64,000 nucleotides of DNA from Toxorhynchites rutilus septentrionalis. Taxonomy: Eukaryota > Arthropoda > Insecta > Diptera > Culicidae. Under the pieces are notes generated by a model that worked only from the letters and a program-made list of their open reading frames with translations, did not search any database and was not told where the DNA came from. Position numbers and translations under genes: made by a program. Location of the stretch: NCBI RefSeq assembly GCF_029784135.1, contig NC_073746.1, positions 181,909,788 to 181,973,787 of the forward strand. Reading direction: 5' to 3'. This document shows positions 32,806-44,665 of the stretch, one piece after another (position 1 is the stretch's first letter; each line of letters begins with the position of its first letter).

Positions 32806-35635
32806 TTTATATCTCCAATAATGACAATAGTTTGTTCCTAAAAGTAAATTTGACAGGTGTCCTGATTTTCAACTCCAACCAGATGGTATCCCCAGCTTAT
32901 TCGGATAACGGTGTCACACTTCTCCTAAAACTCGATATGAAATTTGGTTCTTTGGTGCATAACCTCAAGGAATGTGTTAATAGTATCCGTCGATTGTTTT
33001 TATCTGCAAATTTCCTGATCTTATATGTATCCAGCCTGAACTAATGACTTCAAACTTATTTTGTAGACCTGAAGTATTGTATTCATCGATGCGAAATTGC
33101 TCCGAACTCTTTTCAAATATCGACATGATTGAAAATAGGACAGGAACTTTTCGTTATAACACAATTGCAACTCGAAACCATGTGTTGCAATTGCACAACA
33201 TCAATACGCAACTCACCCCAAAACTAGAGCATCAATTAACATACATTACATTTCACTAATTGAATCCAATTTTTTCCTTCATAATGAAATTTACCTAGTC
33301 CCGATTGTGCAACTGATTTCCCGCACCCTTTCGGAATAATACATCATCATTTTGACATGTACCGGGATTCGGCAATTTGTAACAGAATGCTGTAATCCTC
33401 TTTCACTGCCAAATTCCGTATTATTCTCCCCGTTGTATATTTTGCAGGCACCAGTGTGAGCACGGCAAAAATTTAATAAGTTTATTCATCATTAAATTAG
33501 CATACCGTAGACACATATCCAATATCGCATTTCCCAAATTTTGCCCATACACTCCTCCCCCTTTAGGCGTCCTGAATATCACGATACCATTTTCTGAGAA
33601 AGAGAGAGAGAAGCGGGAAACAAAAACTCGAACATCGCAAAACGAGAAGACAAACGTAAAATTGAAATAATATTATGATTGATGAACAATGGGAAGATGC
33701 TTCATAATTTTCGGAGTGGGGTTCCATTCTCTAGACAGGTATTGTGTCCACGGATTTCAAGTTCGGGGGAATGGGTAAATGGATGAAGAGCAGGGAAACC
33801 CTAATTGATGAAATATCAAACCGCCAATTTGGTTCGAGGGTTGAGTTTACGTCAGTGTGTGAGAGCATAAAAACAGACAGAATGGATTACTGAAATGTGA
33901 TAATGATGACGAACGCTCGGTATAAAATTACTGCGAATGCATGCTTCAAGCTGCCTTTCACAGTCTGTCTGACTGTCGATCAACTCTATATGTGTGCTCC
34001 TCGAGCAATAGCTGCAGAAGCAGTCTCCCGTTGTACGTGTCCTTTTTTTTAGAGACGTCCTAACAATATTTCAGGAAACGCAAATTTATACTGCATAAGC
34101 GTTACAAGACCATTGGTGATGTTTTCAAATTGTATGTACCGTTTATGCTAGCTTGAACGTTGCAAAAAATTGCATGACACACGCCATTTCAGATTATTGA
34201 CAAATTGATAAAACAAAGACTGAGTATTCTTTCGACTAACATAACAATGCAGATATGTGTCAGAGGAAAATATTGTCGTGATGCCATCCTATCAGCTTCG
34301 GTCTTTTGCTCAAGACAAATAGTTCATGTAACAGTTGGCTTATACCACATAAGACCGGATGATATTAGCAATGTTTACATGCGTTAATAAGGCAGATGCA
34401 TTCGATCTCCACTGTTGTTGTCTCTGGACTAACGGAATCAATGTTTACCCAGCAAATGGGTCTCCTAGGATCTTGGCAAGATTTTAGCAAACAAAAAACA
34501 AAGCGATGTACATATGCTGTACTTTTTTCTCGATAGTTTTAACACACAAAAAAAAACGTGAATGATCCCTTAGATTATTAATGGCGCACCAAGTTTCGGG
34601 TGAAAAAAAAGGTTAGGGTACGTGATGAGAGAGGGGTGCATCTTCCCTCCTGGCAAATTGACGGGGTTCACAAACGAAAGCAAAAGCGAAATGTTTAGAT
34701 AGAGCACGAGTACTGTTTCGACGTTATCATTAAAAGCCCAGGTTTCGGGTGAAAAGGATTAGGCTAAGAGTGCATCCGAGAGTGCTCTGTATTACATTCG
34801 AGCGGAGATATTATCTCTGAAGAGGTCTGTTCGGTTTTTGGACGGAGGGGTTGCTGGAAAATGCAGTGTTTGTGTAAGTCCCTAAGTTTGTACAAAACCG
34901 GTAGAAGATAACACAACAAATTGTAAAATAAACACTGCCGGAAGGGTGCCCGAGTTCCAAATTTGCTCCATATAACACGGGAAATGGCTAGTAAATGGTT
35001 TGAAATGAAATCGATTCGATTACATATTCGAGCGATTTTTGATGAAGAGCTCCATCCAGTTGCCTCTGTAGATTTCGATATTTTTTATGCAGACCAGTGC
35101 ACTCTCAGCTCAGCTGCTGGGTGATGGCTGGAGCTGCATTCGGCTTATAGGATTTGGGAGAGCAAAATGAAAAACATAAATTGGAATTATTGGCTTACTT
35201 TCCCTAGCCAGTGGAAAGTGGAAAGAGAGTATAGTGGGAGTGTAAAAATGGAGAATAATGTAATGCCGAGTCCCTTCCGTATTTGCTTCTTAATCCCTTT
35301 TGCACTGTCCTACATATTATGTTGATTGCAATTATAATAACATTTGCATTACTTTTTGGGTGCACATAATCGCCATTTAGGGGAAACGCCAGTAGTGGCT
35401 TCCACTTCCGCACCGGTTCACTTTGAGTAACACTTTACCCAATGAATTTGAAAATAGGAAAAAAAGAATATATTCTTGTCTGTCTAGCAGATCAAAATCA
35501 ACCCAAACACAAGTTAGCAGGTTTCGATTTACAAGGTCAGCCACAATCTACAAATCCAGAATATGACTTAAGATGACTTAGCCCTAATTCTTGTATTCTC
35601 GTTTTTGAAATCACAGACTAGGATCATGTTCTAAC
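32806..35635. other. AT-rich stretch without recognised genes
   Basis: The frames at 32832-33044 and 33044-33259 end in FRYNTIATRNHVLQLHN, faintly like the C-terminus of some LINE ORFs, but are too short to call. A (GA)n run lies at 33597-33612. GTTTCGGGTGAAAA occurs twice (34593 and 34742). Confidence 0.3.
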
Positions 35636-35835
35636 GTCCACGTTGCGGAATTCCTGCGTCAATCGATTTGAAATATTTCTACGCATCTCAATGAAGGTAA
35701 TTATATATTTTTGAAACCAATTATTGAATAAGTAAAAATGGTAATCATTGTCTAAACGAAAATCCTGATTGTTCTGTTCTGATTGGTCCAATTTGTGCTC
35801 TTCAAACTGTACCGACCAAAACGGGCAACGAAACA
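35636..35835 (+). repeat. GACGTAG-family body fragment (copy H)
   Basis: ATTTCTACGCAT, ATTGAATAA, GATTGGTCCAATTTGTGCTC and GTACCGACCAAAACGGGCAAC repeat the 5250-5420 part of copy A in the same order. Both termini are missing. The match stops exactly where copy A enters its histone cargo. Confidence 0.65.
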
Positions 35836-35929
35836 TATTTTGAAAATAATCTTACCGCTGTAAAAAAAAAATGCATGAATGAATTCATTTTTTCGGATAG
35901 GTGTTAGTTATGATGAAATCTACTATTTG

Positions 35930-36475
35930 CATTAAAGATTTATGTATTATACGTAATCGCAAAAGTGTCTTAAGCGCCAAATTAATAGTGTATAGTATAC
36001 TAATAGTGACATAAAATTAAATTGTTCCTGTTTAGATAAAAGGCACTCACAATCTCACAATCTTTTATATCTCATCCGACGACACAGTGACCTAAACGCC
36101 ACCGTGGTGATTTTTCATTTTTTTTATACATGTTTTCGTCTAAGTTGCTAATGCTTCATTTTTAACAATTAAATACATTTTACTCTAGGACAATGTTTGA
36201 TTTATATATTCTTACTCTTTGCATAAAAGATTAACGCTTTATACGATTTTGTTTGCATTTTATGCAAGACTAACGTTTTGTACATAATCGCAAAAGTATC
36301 TTAAACGCCATATTAATAATGTTATGAAGAAATAAAATGCTTTCCGGAATATTTCTCCTGTTTGGATAATACACAAATAATATAATCTTTTATTTTTCAT
36401 CCGATGGCAAAGTTACACAAACGCCACTGTGGTGATTTTTCAATTTTTAAATGTTTTCTATTCTAGGGTCACATT
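35930..36475. repeat. two-unit direct repeat of about 335 bp
   Basis: The first unit (about 35940-36130) and second (about 36280-36460) share TAATCGCAAAAGT.TCTTAA.CGCCA, TTAATA.TG, AATCTTTTAT.T.TCATCCGA and AACGCCAC.GTGGTGATTTTTCA. They could be subterminal repeats of the element coding the adjacent minus-strand protein. Confidence 0.6.
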
Positions 36476-36663
36476 TAATTTTTACATTCCATACATGTAT
36501 TGTGTGGCAGGAGAAACTCTACACTATTTATTATTTATTTATTATTTTGGAATTTTCCTCAAAGGTAAATTTTTTCTCTCTATTTTGTAATATTTGTTAG
36601 TTTATGAATAAGTACACCTCTTTTAATTAATGTGATGATAAAGCTTATGTCTTGTTTCTTTTT

Positions 36664-38813
36664 TTACATATTTCGATAATTCTGTAAATTATTCAGTTTC
36701 ATTAAAATACAAACAGAATCAAATTCAACTGTATCATCAAAAAAAGAAGAAATATCATTGACATCCGTGTGATGATTATTCGCTATAGTTTTTCTCTTCC
36801 CTGCTATGGAAGGGTCAGAAGAAAGCAGCATATAGTTCATCAAGTCCTTATTACTGTAAATTCTTGATGCTTTCCTTGTATGCTTCAACATGTTCTCCCT
36901 GATCAGCCTGTGCGTAGCTTTTAAAACCTCTTCCGATAACTGACCAATAGGCAGATCAAATGCTTCCATAATATCTGAATTGTGTACCAATAACTTATGC
37001 ACAATTACAGGCATAAAATACCATCCGTACAGGCTTATGTAGAGATCTCTTGTATCCGACAATAGTTTCTGGTATTTGGACATTTCAATTTTTCGCCCCG
37101 ACGATATTATACGGAGAATTGTAGCGAAATTCGTTATCAGCTCCACACTTTCCCCTGTTATTTCCGAGCAATTTGTGGATCCGAGAAAAATTTTCGTGCA
37201 GTGTTGCCGTCATTGCTTGAACCATACCCCGGTTTCGGCTTGTCGACAACTAGACCCATCCTTTACTTGAACTCTCGCTTCCTGCTCTCATACTCTTGCT
37301 TATGTTCAGCAGTTTTCACTTGCCAGGTTTCGAATGGCAATCTTTAACAGATGACAGATGAATGATAGTTATTATTTATACACTATTAAACATTCTATAA
37401 TGCTAACCTGTAACCGATATGAATTACGCATTCAAAACATTTTATCTTGCAATGCAGTGGTGACAGGCCTAGCTTGTAAGTTTCGGTATTTGGTAGTGTC
37501 TCAACAGCCTTCGATGTATTCATCTCTTTCGGAAAAGATCCACAAATTAAGCATTTTGCAGAAGCTTTATTTCCGGAAAGCACATTTGCCACCTTTCCAT
37601 CTATCATAGTAAGATGGAATTCAAAACATACAACGATCTGAGCGCTATCGTTGTTGATGATGAAAATCTGTAATGCTTTGATGTTCTTCTCCATTTCTTA
37701 CTGAATGCCAAGAATAGCTTGTGAGTCTTCCTTCGTGAACACAAATTTAAGCGGTCTACAATACGATGTTGAACTTGGCCGAGGATTCATCCAGATGATA
37801 GTGTTATTTGCGGAGTCGATCAGTTTTAAGGGAACCAGTGCAACGACTAGCAAACTTTCGTCTGAACTTCCTGCTTCCGTAAACTTTTGCTTGTATGCAC
37901 TATGCCCTGAACTGCCGTCAAAACCCCATTTACAGATTGACTGAAGTTGAAGTCATTAGCGAAATTTCTAGCGGAGGTGCAATCCATAAGATCTTGTAAA
38001 TCTACTTCAGCAGACGTCTCGGTCGCAGAAATCAATTTAGGAGTTATTTATGCTTTTTCTTGTTTCAATGCATAAAGACTTGGTAGCAAATTTGGATGTA
38101 TTTCATTCAAAGTACTGCGAAGTACATTGTTCTTTCTTTCAGAGAGATCTAAATCAACACATAGAGTCGCCGTCAGTGTTTTCTCCTGATTTCCACTCGA
38201 ACCGTTTGATACATTGGCAGCGAATGCAAGCTCTTCAGGTGCATTGTTGTTAACAAGATCTTCAACACGTCGCCTTTTGTCTTCTTTTTAACATTCGTTA
38301 AACGATTTCTGAGGTCTTCCTTTACCAATTTGAGGAACAGACTGCAAATCGTCTTTAGTTTTACCTTTCTGATATGCCGGAAGCTTAACTGGTTTTGACA
38401 ACCAGTCAGAATTTTGCTTTACGAATTTTGAATATGATCTGCAGCATTTTGACCATCTCTGGTTATTTTGTAGCAATAAACTTTGCAAAATTTCAAAAGC
38501 TCTTCTTTAAATTCTTTAGAGAAATCATCCGTATCTTAAAAACTCAACAAAAAGGTGAACAAACGATCTTTTCTTTGGGAGGGATCAACTGGGAGCCATT
38601 GTTCGAAAATTTGCTTATTCTTGATTGTAGAAATATCATCTCCGGAACTCCGCGGAACTTGTTTTGCCGAAGGATTTGAAATTTTAGTATCTTTTTTTTT
38701 CTTAAGGAACAAAACTACCTTAACAAAGAAGCGTTCATTTTCACAGTGATTGCGGCATGTCCCAATAAAAGTTAAGGAAACGAATTATACTTACGTGTTG
38801 CTATCGTCGCCAT
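36664..38813 (-). pseudogene. broken gene of an uncharacterised repeat-associated protein family
   Basis: On the minus strand the pieces keep a fixed order through several frames. A possible first exon, MATIAT, ends at a GTAAGT donor (38813). Then come KGRPQKSFNEC and KRRRVEDLVNN (about 38290), TETSAEVDLQDLMD (about 38010), CLICGSFPKEMN and GLSPLHCKIKCFECVIHIGYR (about 37560-37420), KPKPGYGSSNDGNTARKFF (about 37220), and finally YISLYGWYFMPVIVHKLLVH and IGQLSEEVLKATHRLIREN (37076-36870). From memory, the same motif order recurs in many unnamed arthropod and hydra proteins that behave like mobile-element products. I know no assigned function. At least five breaks (frameshifts and stops) make this copy inactive. 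The CxxC within a Cys/His-rich patch suggests metal binding. No matching TIR pair is seen. Confidence 0.6.
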
Positions 38814-38994
38814 TTGGGGTTTCACTTTAAAAGATATCGAACGTAAACGAAAACTCAATGTAAAACTGTGATGAATCACTGAAAATTAATTTGCCACTTG
38901 CTTAGAAGAAACTTCTTGACTGCACATGCTTGCTCTGACAAATGGGGTGGGCTACTGAGATCGTTTCAGCATGCCTGAAACATGTATAAAACAC

Positions 38995-39715
38995 ACCGCC
39001 TACTTAGTTTGGGTGAATATAAAAGTGATTTTTTGACTTTTGTCTATGGGACGCCGCACTGTGTGCAGTGTTGGAAAAAATCATCTTCGCTAAGATCCAA
39101 TGCATAGATTTTCTGGCTAGGTTGCATCGAAAACCTATATATTCCAAACGAAAATTTAAATGACAGATCCAGGCAACCATTGAATATGGGCAAATGAACT
39201 TTTGTCCTTCAATATGTTTTGATTTTTTCCACCCAGTGTCAATTTCATCTTGATTATCGGAAACGTCAGAACTGAATTTCAAATCAGCCAAATGAATATC
39301 AGCTGTTGTTAACTTCTAACCTGAGGCTGCTGTGTGCTGTGAGGTTGCAGTTGTCGGATGCCGTAATCGGAAATACTTTATGAAATTCCCGATGTCGCAA
39401 ATGACTTGACGGTAGCTAAAACCACTCGTTGTATCCATTCTGCATATGCCGTTGCAACCGTCTCGCCAAATAAAATATCGAATATCGTTTCGGAAGTGAT
39501 GAATATCAATTTGTTGCTTTTGAAATCCAAAGTATAAATAACAGCGAAGTTATGAACCCCACTCAATGTCGCATTCATTAATTATAGCAAATTTGCTCAT
39601 GCAACAGCGATATGAACAAAATGAACTCGTTTGTTATTGTCATCAATATAATGAGGGCAGTGTGTTGGAACAAAATCATATTCGTTTCTCGTGAATATTT
39701 GTTGATATTCTAAGA
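38995..39715 (-). mobile_element. left hAT-type arm (inverted copy of 41818-42470)
   Basis: Reading leftward from 39715 (TGTCTTAGAATAT) it matches 41818-42470 reading rightward: CAAATATTCACGA, GTTCATATCGCTG.TGCATGA, AAACGATATT, CATATTGAAG, TCATTTGCCCATATTCA.TGG. It ends with a frame reading ALDLSEDDFFQHCTQCGV, where the right arm has AFELSEDNFFQNCVQLF. This is probably the 5' region of a hAT transposase gene. It then joins unrelated DNA at about 38995. Confidence 0.6.
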
Positions 39716-39947
39716 CACTGACTGTGTGACGCACGGAAGCAAAGGAAAAGGGAAATATCAACTAGGTGAGTATGAATGAAATTTCAGCGAGCTGCCAACA
39801 TCCACACAGAGGTTTAAGATCTGATAGCTTCGGAGGGAGTTTAGTAACGTTTGCATTGAAAAAATGGGCAAAAATTGTCGGTTTTTCATTGGGTTTACCT
39901 TCACACGCACTGAAGAAATACCCATGCAGCATCAATCATAGTAACCC

Positions 39948-40925
39948 ATGAGTCAGCAGAAAAAATATGAAAGTTCTATTGGTCGAACTCTAACCGTGAT
40001 GGCGAAAACAGTGAAGCTACTCCGTTCAGAAGTGTGCGCGTTCAAAGAACAATATCCCGCCGCGTCGAAAACGGACATCGTGCGACACTTTGTGGACGCC
40101 GAATACGCCCGTTCCGACATCTACAACATCTTGGCACTATTGGACAACAATAAGAGCATCGAAAGAAAGCCCGGTTTCAGATGGCCGACGACCCTGAACG
40201 ACAGAAAGCTCCAAAGGATGCCGAAAAGGAAGATCGAGGGAAAAGTGGCTACATCGCTGCGTGCGCTTGGCGGGGAAGTCTGTGCAACCGGCCAAACTGT
40301 GAAATAGTACCTGGCGAACATGGACATACACGTCCATGTCCACTGGTATCGAAGCTGCAGGCAATGACGCAGCGGCAGCGGCTGAATAAGATGGTCAAGT
40401 CGATTTTCCCGGCAAATCGTGACGTGGCGGTGGTGATGAACGACGAGGCCTATCTCACCCTGGATGGCAATGACTGGCAGGGCACTTCGTAGTCTACTTT
40501 CCCCACGAAGGAAGTGCGCTCCGAAGTGAAGTTCATTTCACACACCAAGTCCCCCAAGAAGATGCTGCTGTGGCTGACAATCAGCGAGAAAGAGATGTCA
40601 AAGCCGCTCTTCTTTAGCTCCGGATTGGCCGTGAACGGGGTAATTTATAGTATGAAGTGCCTATCGGAGGTTGCGTCGTTCAACAATAAATACCATAAGG
40701 GTGGAGTTGCGGTGTTCTGGCCAGATCTGGCGTCAGCCCACTTCTCGAAGCGATCGTTAGAGGAGATGGAGCGGCTGAATATCGATATGGTACCCAAGTC
40801 GACGAACCCGCCTAACGTCCCCAGTTGCGTCCCATCGAGAATTTCTGAGCATACCTAAAGCGTAAGATCTACTCCAACAATTTTGTCGCGAAAACTGAGA
40901 AGGAATTGATAAATAGATCGGCCCT
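39948..40925 (+). pseudogene. ITmD37E (DD37E) Tc1/mariner transposase, inactive
   Basis: The N-terminus is open (39948-40307): LLRSEVCAFKEQYPAASKTD then YNILALLDNNKSIERKPGFR, a paired-type HTH. The core follows in shifted frames: VVMNDEAYLTLDG with the first catalytic Asp, KMLLWLTISEKEMSKPLF, and VFWPDLASAHFSKRSLEEM with the second. After another shift the motif QLRPIENF-stop-AYLKRKIYSN contains the Glu, with the conserved Trp turned into TGA. I count exactly 37 residues between Asp and Glu, the hallmark of the mosquito DD37E group. At least three frameshifts and the stop kill it. I could not find its TIRs. It sits between inverted hAT arms. Confidence 0.85.
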
Positions 40926-40929
40926 AAAA

Positions 40930-41817
40930 TTTCAAGTAATGTTTACTGCCTCGAAAAAACACCCTATGCCGAATTTCAACTCAATCGGACTTGAGGGAGA
41001 GTGGCGCGAAGCGGTCAAAGTTTGAGTTTTTGGAAATCGAAAAATCATCCAAAGCGGGAAATCGGAAATCGGGGTTTTCGAAAAAAAAATATATGATGCC
41101 AAATGTCTTAAAATTGCATGAAACGTCGAGATCTAGTGTCATCTCATTTTTTTTTTGTAAAAAATCGGCTCTCTCGGACGTTGATGATACTCGTTGAAGT
41201 TCGTCCATTGGCGAGAGGGACACTAATTTTTACACATGAGCATCTTGTATATTGTTCTCGCAAGAACAAGAATTGATCATACATCAACCGTCTTCAGCTA
41301 CTTCTACGAAACCACGCCAACCGTCTCCCCTTTCCAGGATCACCAAAACATTCTACAAATGAGTTATTTCTAAAATATTTATACATTCTAAAATAATATA
41401 TGAAGCGATACACAATTGAATTTAATAAAATACCTCCGTAATCCTTATATGGTCGTGTACTGTACATCATTCCCTATAATTGTTTGTCATAGCTCGGCAA
41501 AGATACAGAATTTAGCAAAGATTATGGCTTTAGTTAGAGGCAGTTTTTAAGTGAAATTTTGAGCGATTTGAAGAGCTTAAACTATTCTTTTCGTTCCAAT
41601 TTAAATATGATCATAATCAATTCCCCAATCGTACATTGACTCATTTAAACGATCCTATGTCTAAACCGATTCCGCTGTTCCTAAACTTTGTTCTACTGTC
41701 CATCAATAACGTCAAGCACACTTTTCAATCAGAAGGTTTTCAATTTTGTGAACTTTATAATGAGACAAAAATGTTGATCATGATGGGTAACTTATGTTTG
41801 GAGAACTACGTGCAACT
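40930..41817. other. non-coding spacer between the inverted arms
   Basis: DNA downstream of the DD37E relic. 41030-41100 is A-rich with GGAAATCG repeats. No gene or TIR is found. Confidence 0.3.
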
Positions 41818-43257
41818 AGTGTCTTAGAATATGAACAAATATTCACGAATAACGAATATGATTTTATTTCATTTCGAAGGACTTTTTTTCAGCATGTAAC
41901 GCACTGCCCTCATTGATGACAATAATAAACGAGTTAATTTTGTTCATATCGCTGATGCATGAACAAATTTTCTATAATGAATGAATGCGGCATTGCGTGG
42001 GGTTCATAACTACTTTGAATATCAGAAGCATCAAATTGATAGTCATCACATGCGAAACGATATTAGTTCTGGCATTGATTTTGAGTCAAAATTCAAAAAT
42101 AAAAAAAAAATATTTAGGCTGGACCATTTGAAGAACAAAAACACCAGAGTTCAATGAAACGAACTTTAAAAAAAAACAAAAGCTGATATTCATTTGGCTA
42201 CAATGAAATTCAATTCTGGCAACTTGAATAATCAAGTGGAAAAATAAACATCAAAACATATTGAAGAACAAGAGTTCATTTGCTCATATTCACTGGTTGT
42301 CTGGATCTGTCATTTCGATTTATCGTTTGATTAGCGTTTTCGTTTTCGTTTCGATGCAAACTAGCCCGAAAATCTGTGCATTTGAGCTTAGCGAAGATAA
42401 TTTTTTTCAAAACTGCGTGCAACTATTCGCAGATGCTGAGCTTGAAGTGAAAAATTTTTAAGACTCTCTGAAGAAGCCTTAGGATGTTTGCGTTGGTATC
42501 GATGCAGAAGAAGCTGAGAAAGGATTTGTTGCAGCTAGGAAGTTAACCTTCAAATCGATTTGTCGTGCCTTCTAATTTGAACTCGTGAAACAAAACTGTG
42601 GCCTTGATAAACCCTCAAAATTTCGTCAAGCCAGCAAATGATTTGATGCGCTGACTTCTCCAATTCGTTGAAACAGGTAATAGACAAGGCTTGGATGACG
42701 AATTCAGGCTACTCAAGTCGAGTCTTATGGGGTAAAAATTGAGTGACTCAGATATAACTTGGTCCCAGCTGTTGGATGTCAAAAGGCGTGATGGGAAATT
42801 TTTGTATCCATTGCTAAGGTCGTTTGTAAGATTTTTAATAATATTCATCAGCGTGTTTTGGGCGAATATTTTCGAATTACAATGCCAACAAAACAAAGTC
42901 CGGAAATCGGTTGGCTCTCAGAATTATGGACTCTATTTTCAAAGCGAAGAACAAGGTATCGGTTCAAGGAGGAGCGTCAAGGACGAAATTGAACGAAAAT
43001 TTGAAGGAAAAGTTTCACAAAACCATGTAAAAACATCATACAATTCAGAATTCAGAGGATAACATTTTTTCTATGATTTATTTTGTTGTATTGACACGAC
43101 TTTAACAAACCATAAACAAGAAAAATAAGTTGAAAGTGAAAATAAACCTTTGTTTTAATTTTTTTTCCTTTAACTTTCCAATACAGATTTTTTGGCTAAA
43201 AATACAGATATACAGATTTTTTCAGAAAATTTTACAGAATTAAATGTAGCAACTCTG
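41818..43257 (+). mobile_element. internally deleted hAT element
   Basis: The left edge is GTGTCTTAGAATATG. The right edge TTAAATGTAGCAACTCTG is preceded by several CAGATTTTT/CAGATATACAG motifs, the subterminal pattern of a mosquito hAT group whose ends read CAGAGTTGC. Within lie a 5' coding trace (LSEDNFFQNC, about 42380) and, after a large deletion, a broken C-terminal dimerisation region (FLYPLLRSFVRFL and, one frame over, NRL..MDSIFKAKNK, about 42790-43000). The expected VERIFS motif is scrambled by frameshifts. Its first 650 bp is inverted at 38995-39715. Confidence 0.55.
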
Positions 43258-43365
43258 TTCACACAGCTTGAAAACTCTATCCTCTCAGAACATGTTTTTT
43301 TCTCGCCTTTTTAAGCTGGTATATTTTTTTTATTTCGGAGAGATCTTTTGACGGTTTATATATTA

Positions 43366-43744
43366 CTAGCTGACCCGGCAAACTTCGTCCCGCCCAAAAT
43401 TTATTTTTCGTTAGCACATTCACGTTTTCTTACTAAGCGCACGTTCATGCAGTTCATGTTCATGTCCAATCGCAAAACTGTACATTGATTGATTCTCCAA
43501 TCTATCCCTTAAAATAATTTATTACTATTAAATTTCAGTACTTGTACCAAAACTCGGCATTATAATATCAGATTACTTTCAGATACAATTCTCGTGTAAG
43601 ATTTTTCATCCACTTGCATATAACATGTTTCTCCGTTACATAGAATAAATGTTTGATACAGAAAATATGATAAAATGAAGACAGCCCTAAATCGGACAAT
43701 TTCTTTCTCGAGTTTTGCTCTTATTAACACATTCGGCGATCCAT

Positions 43745-43776
<32 letters not shown>

Positions 43777-44265
43777 GATATAGGAGTGCGTTTTATCACA
43801 TTAAAATCCATTTCCACTTTCCAACGAAAGCCAATTCCGTTACCGCAGACATCAAATGGACTAACAAAGCTTGACAACATGTAATTGTAGAACACATGCG
43901 AATTGAACTTTTCGAATTTTCCCAATTTCCTTCAGAGTTTTCGGAAATTTTTCAATTGTAATGTTTGGTTGAAATATGTCCATTATTTTTATGGGACCCT
44001 CCTCTCCTTTCCAGAGGAGGAAGGGATGTCATACCATCATAGAAACATTTCTCATACCCAAAAACCCTCACATCCCAAATTTGACTCCATTTGCTTGTTT
44101 AGTTCTCGAGTTATGCAGAAGTTTGTGTTTTATTGAAATGGCCGCCCCCTTTAGAGAGAGGGGGGGGGGAGAAGTGTCGAACTACCATAGAAACGTTCAT
44201 CGATCCTTAAAACCAAACCTCTATATGCTAATTTTGATTCCATTTGTTTTATTAGTTCTCGCAAA
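43366..44265 (-). mobile_element. non-autonomous Helitron, 3' end intact (Hel-4)
   Basis: CTAGCTGACCCGGCAAACTTCG preceded by A is a clean minus-strand 3' terminus. The body matches Hel-1, -2 and -3 and includes a (TA)n run at 43749-43776 and the GGCAGCC/TTAGAGAGAGGG block. The 5' TC end is not reached. Homology stops at about 44265. Confidence 0.7.
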
Positions 44266-44665
44266 TCTCCTAGATTCGGCTAAACTGGACTTAATGCTGT
44301 CGAACGAGGGTGCCACTATTAACTTCGAAAGAACAATCGTGAATTAATAATCAACGTCATCTTTAGCAGCTCGTCGCTTATGCCAGACTTAAGCTGAATA
44401 ATTTTGCGGGAGATATATGCAAAGGCAATCCGATATAGTATCGGTCATCGGAAACCCACAGCTCTACGACCAACAAAAGGTTCCGAGCGGAAATGGAAAA
44501 CATAAGCTTTCTGCAGAGAATTATACGTCAACTGATTCGCGTTCTTTCCAAACGGCTGCGTTACAATCTAGGCCAACTTGGATGTTTACTTGCAATGCGT
44601 GAACTCGGTGGTAGCCTTAAGAAAGGCTGTTCATTGCACGCTAACTGTATAAGAGAATCAAAATC

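Noticed and set aside
33044..33259. LINE ORF2 C-terminal fragment
   Set aside because: Similarity too faint (a few residues) and no LINE sequence next to it.
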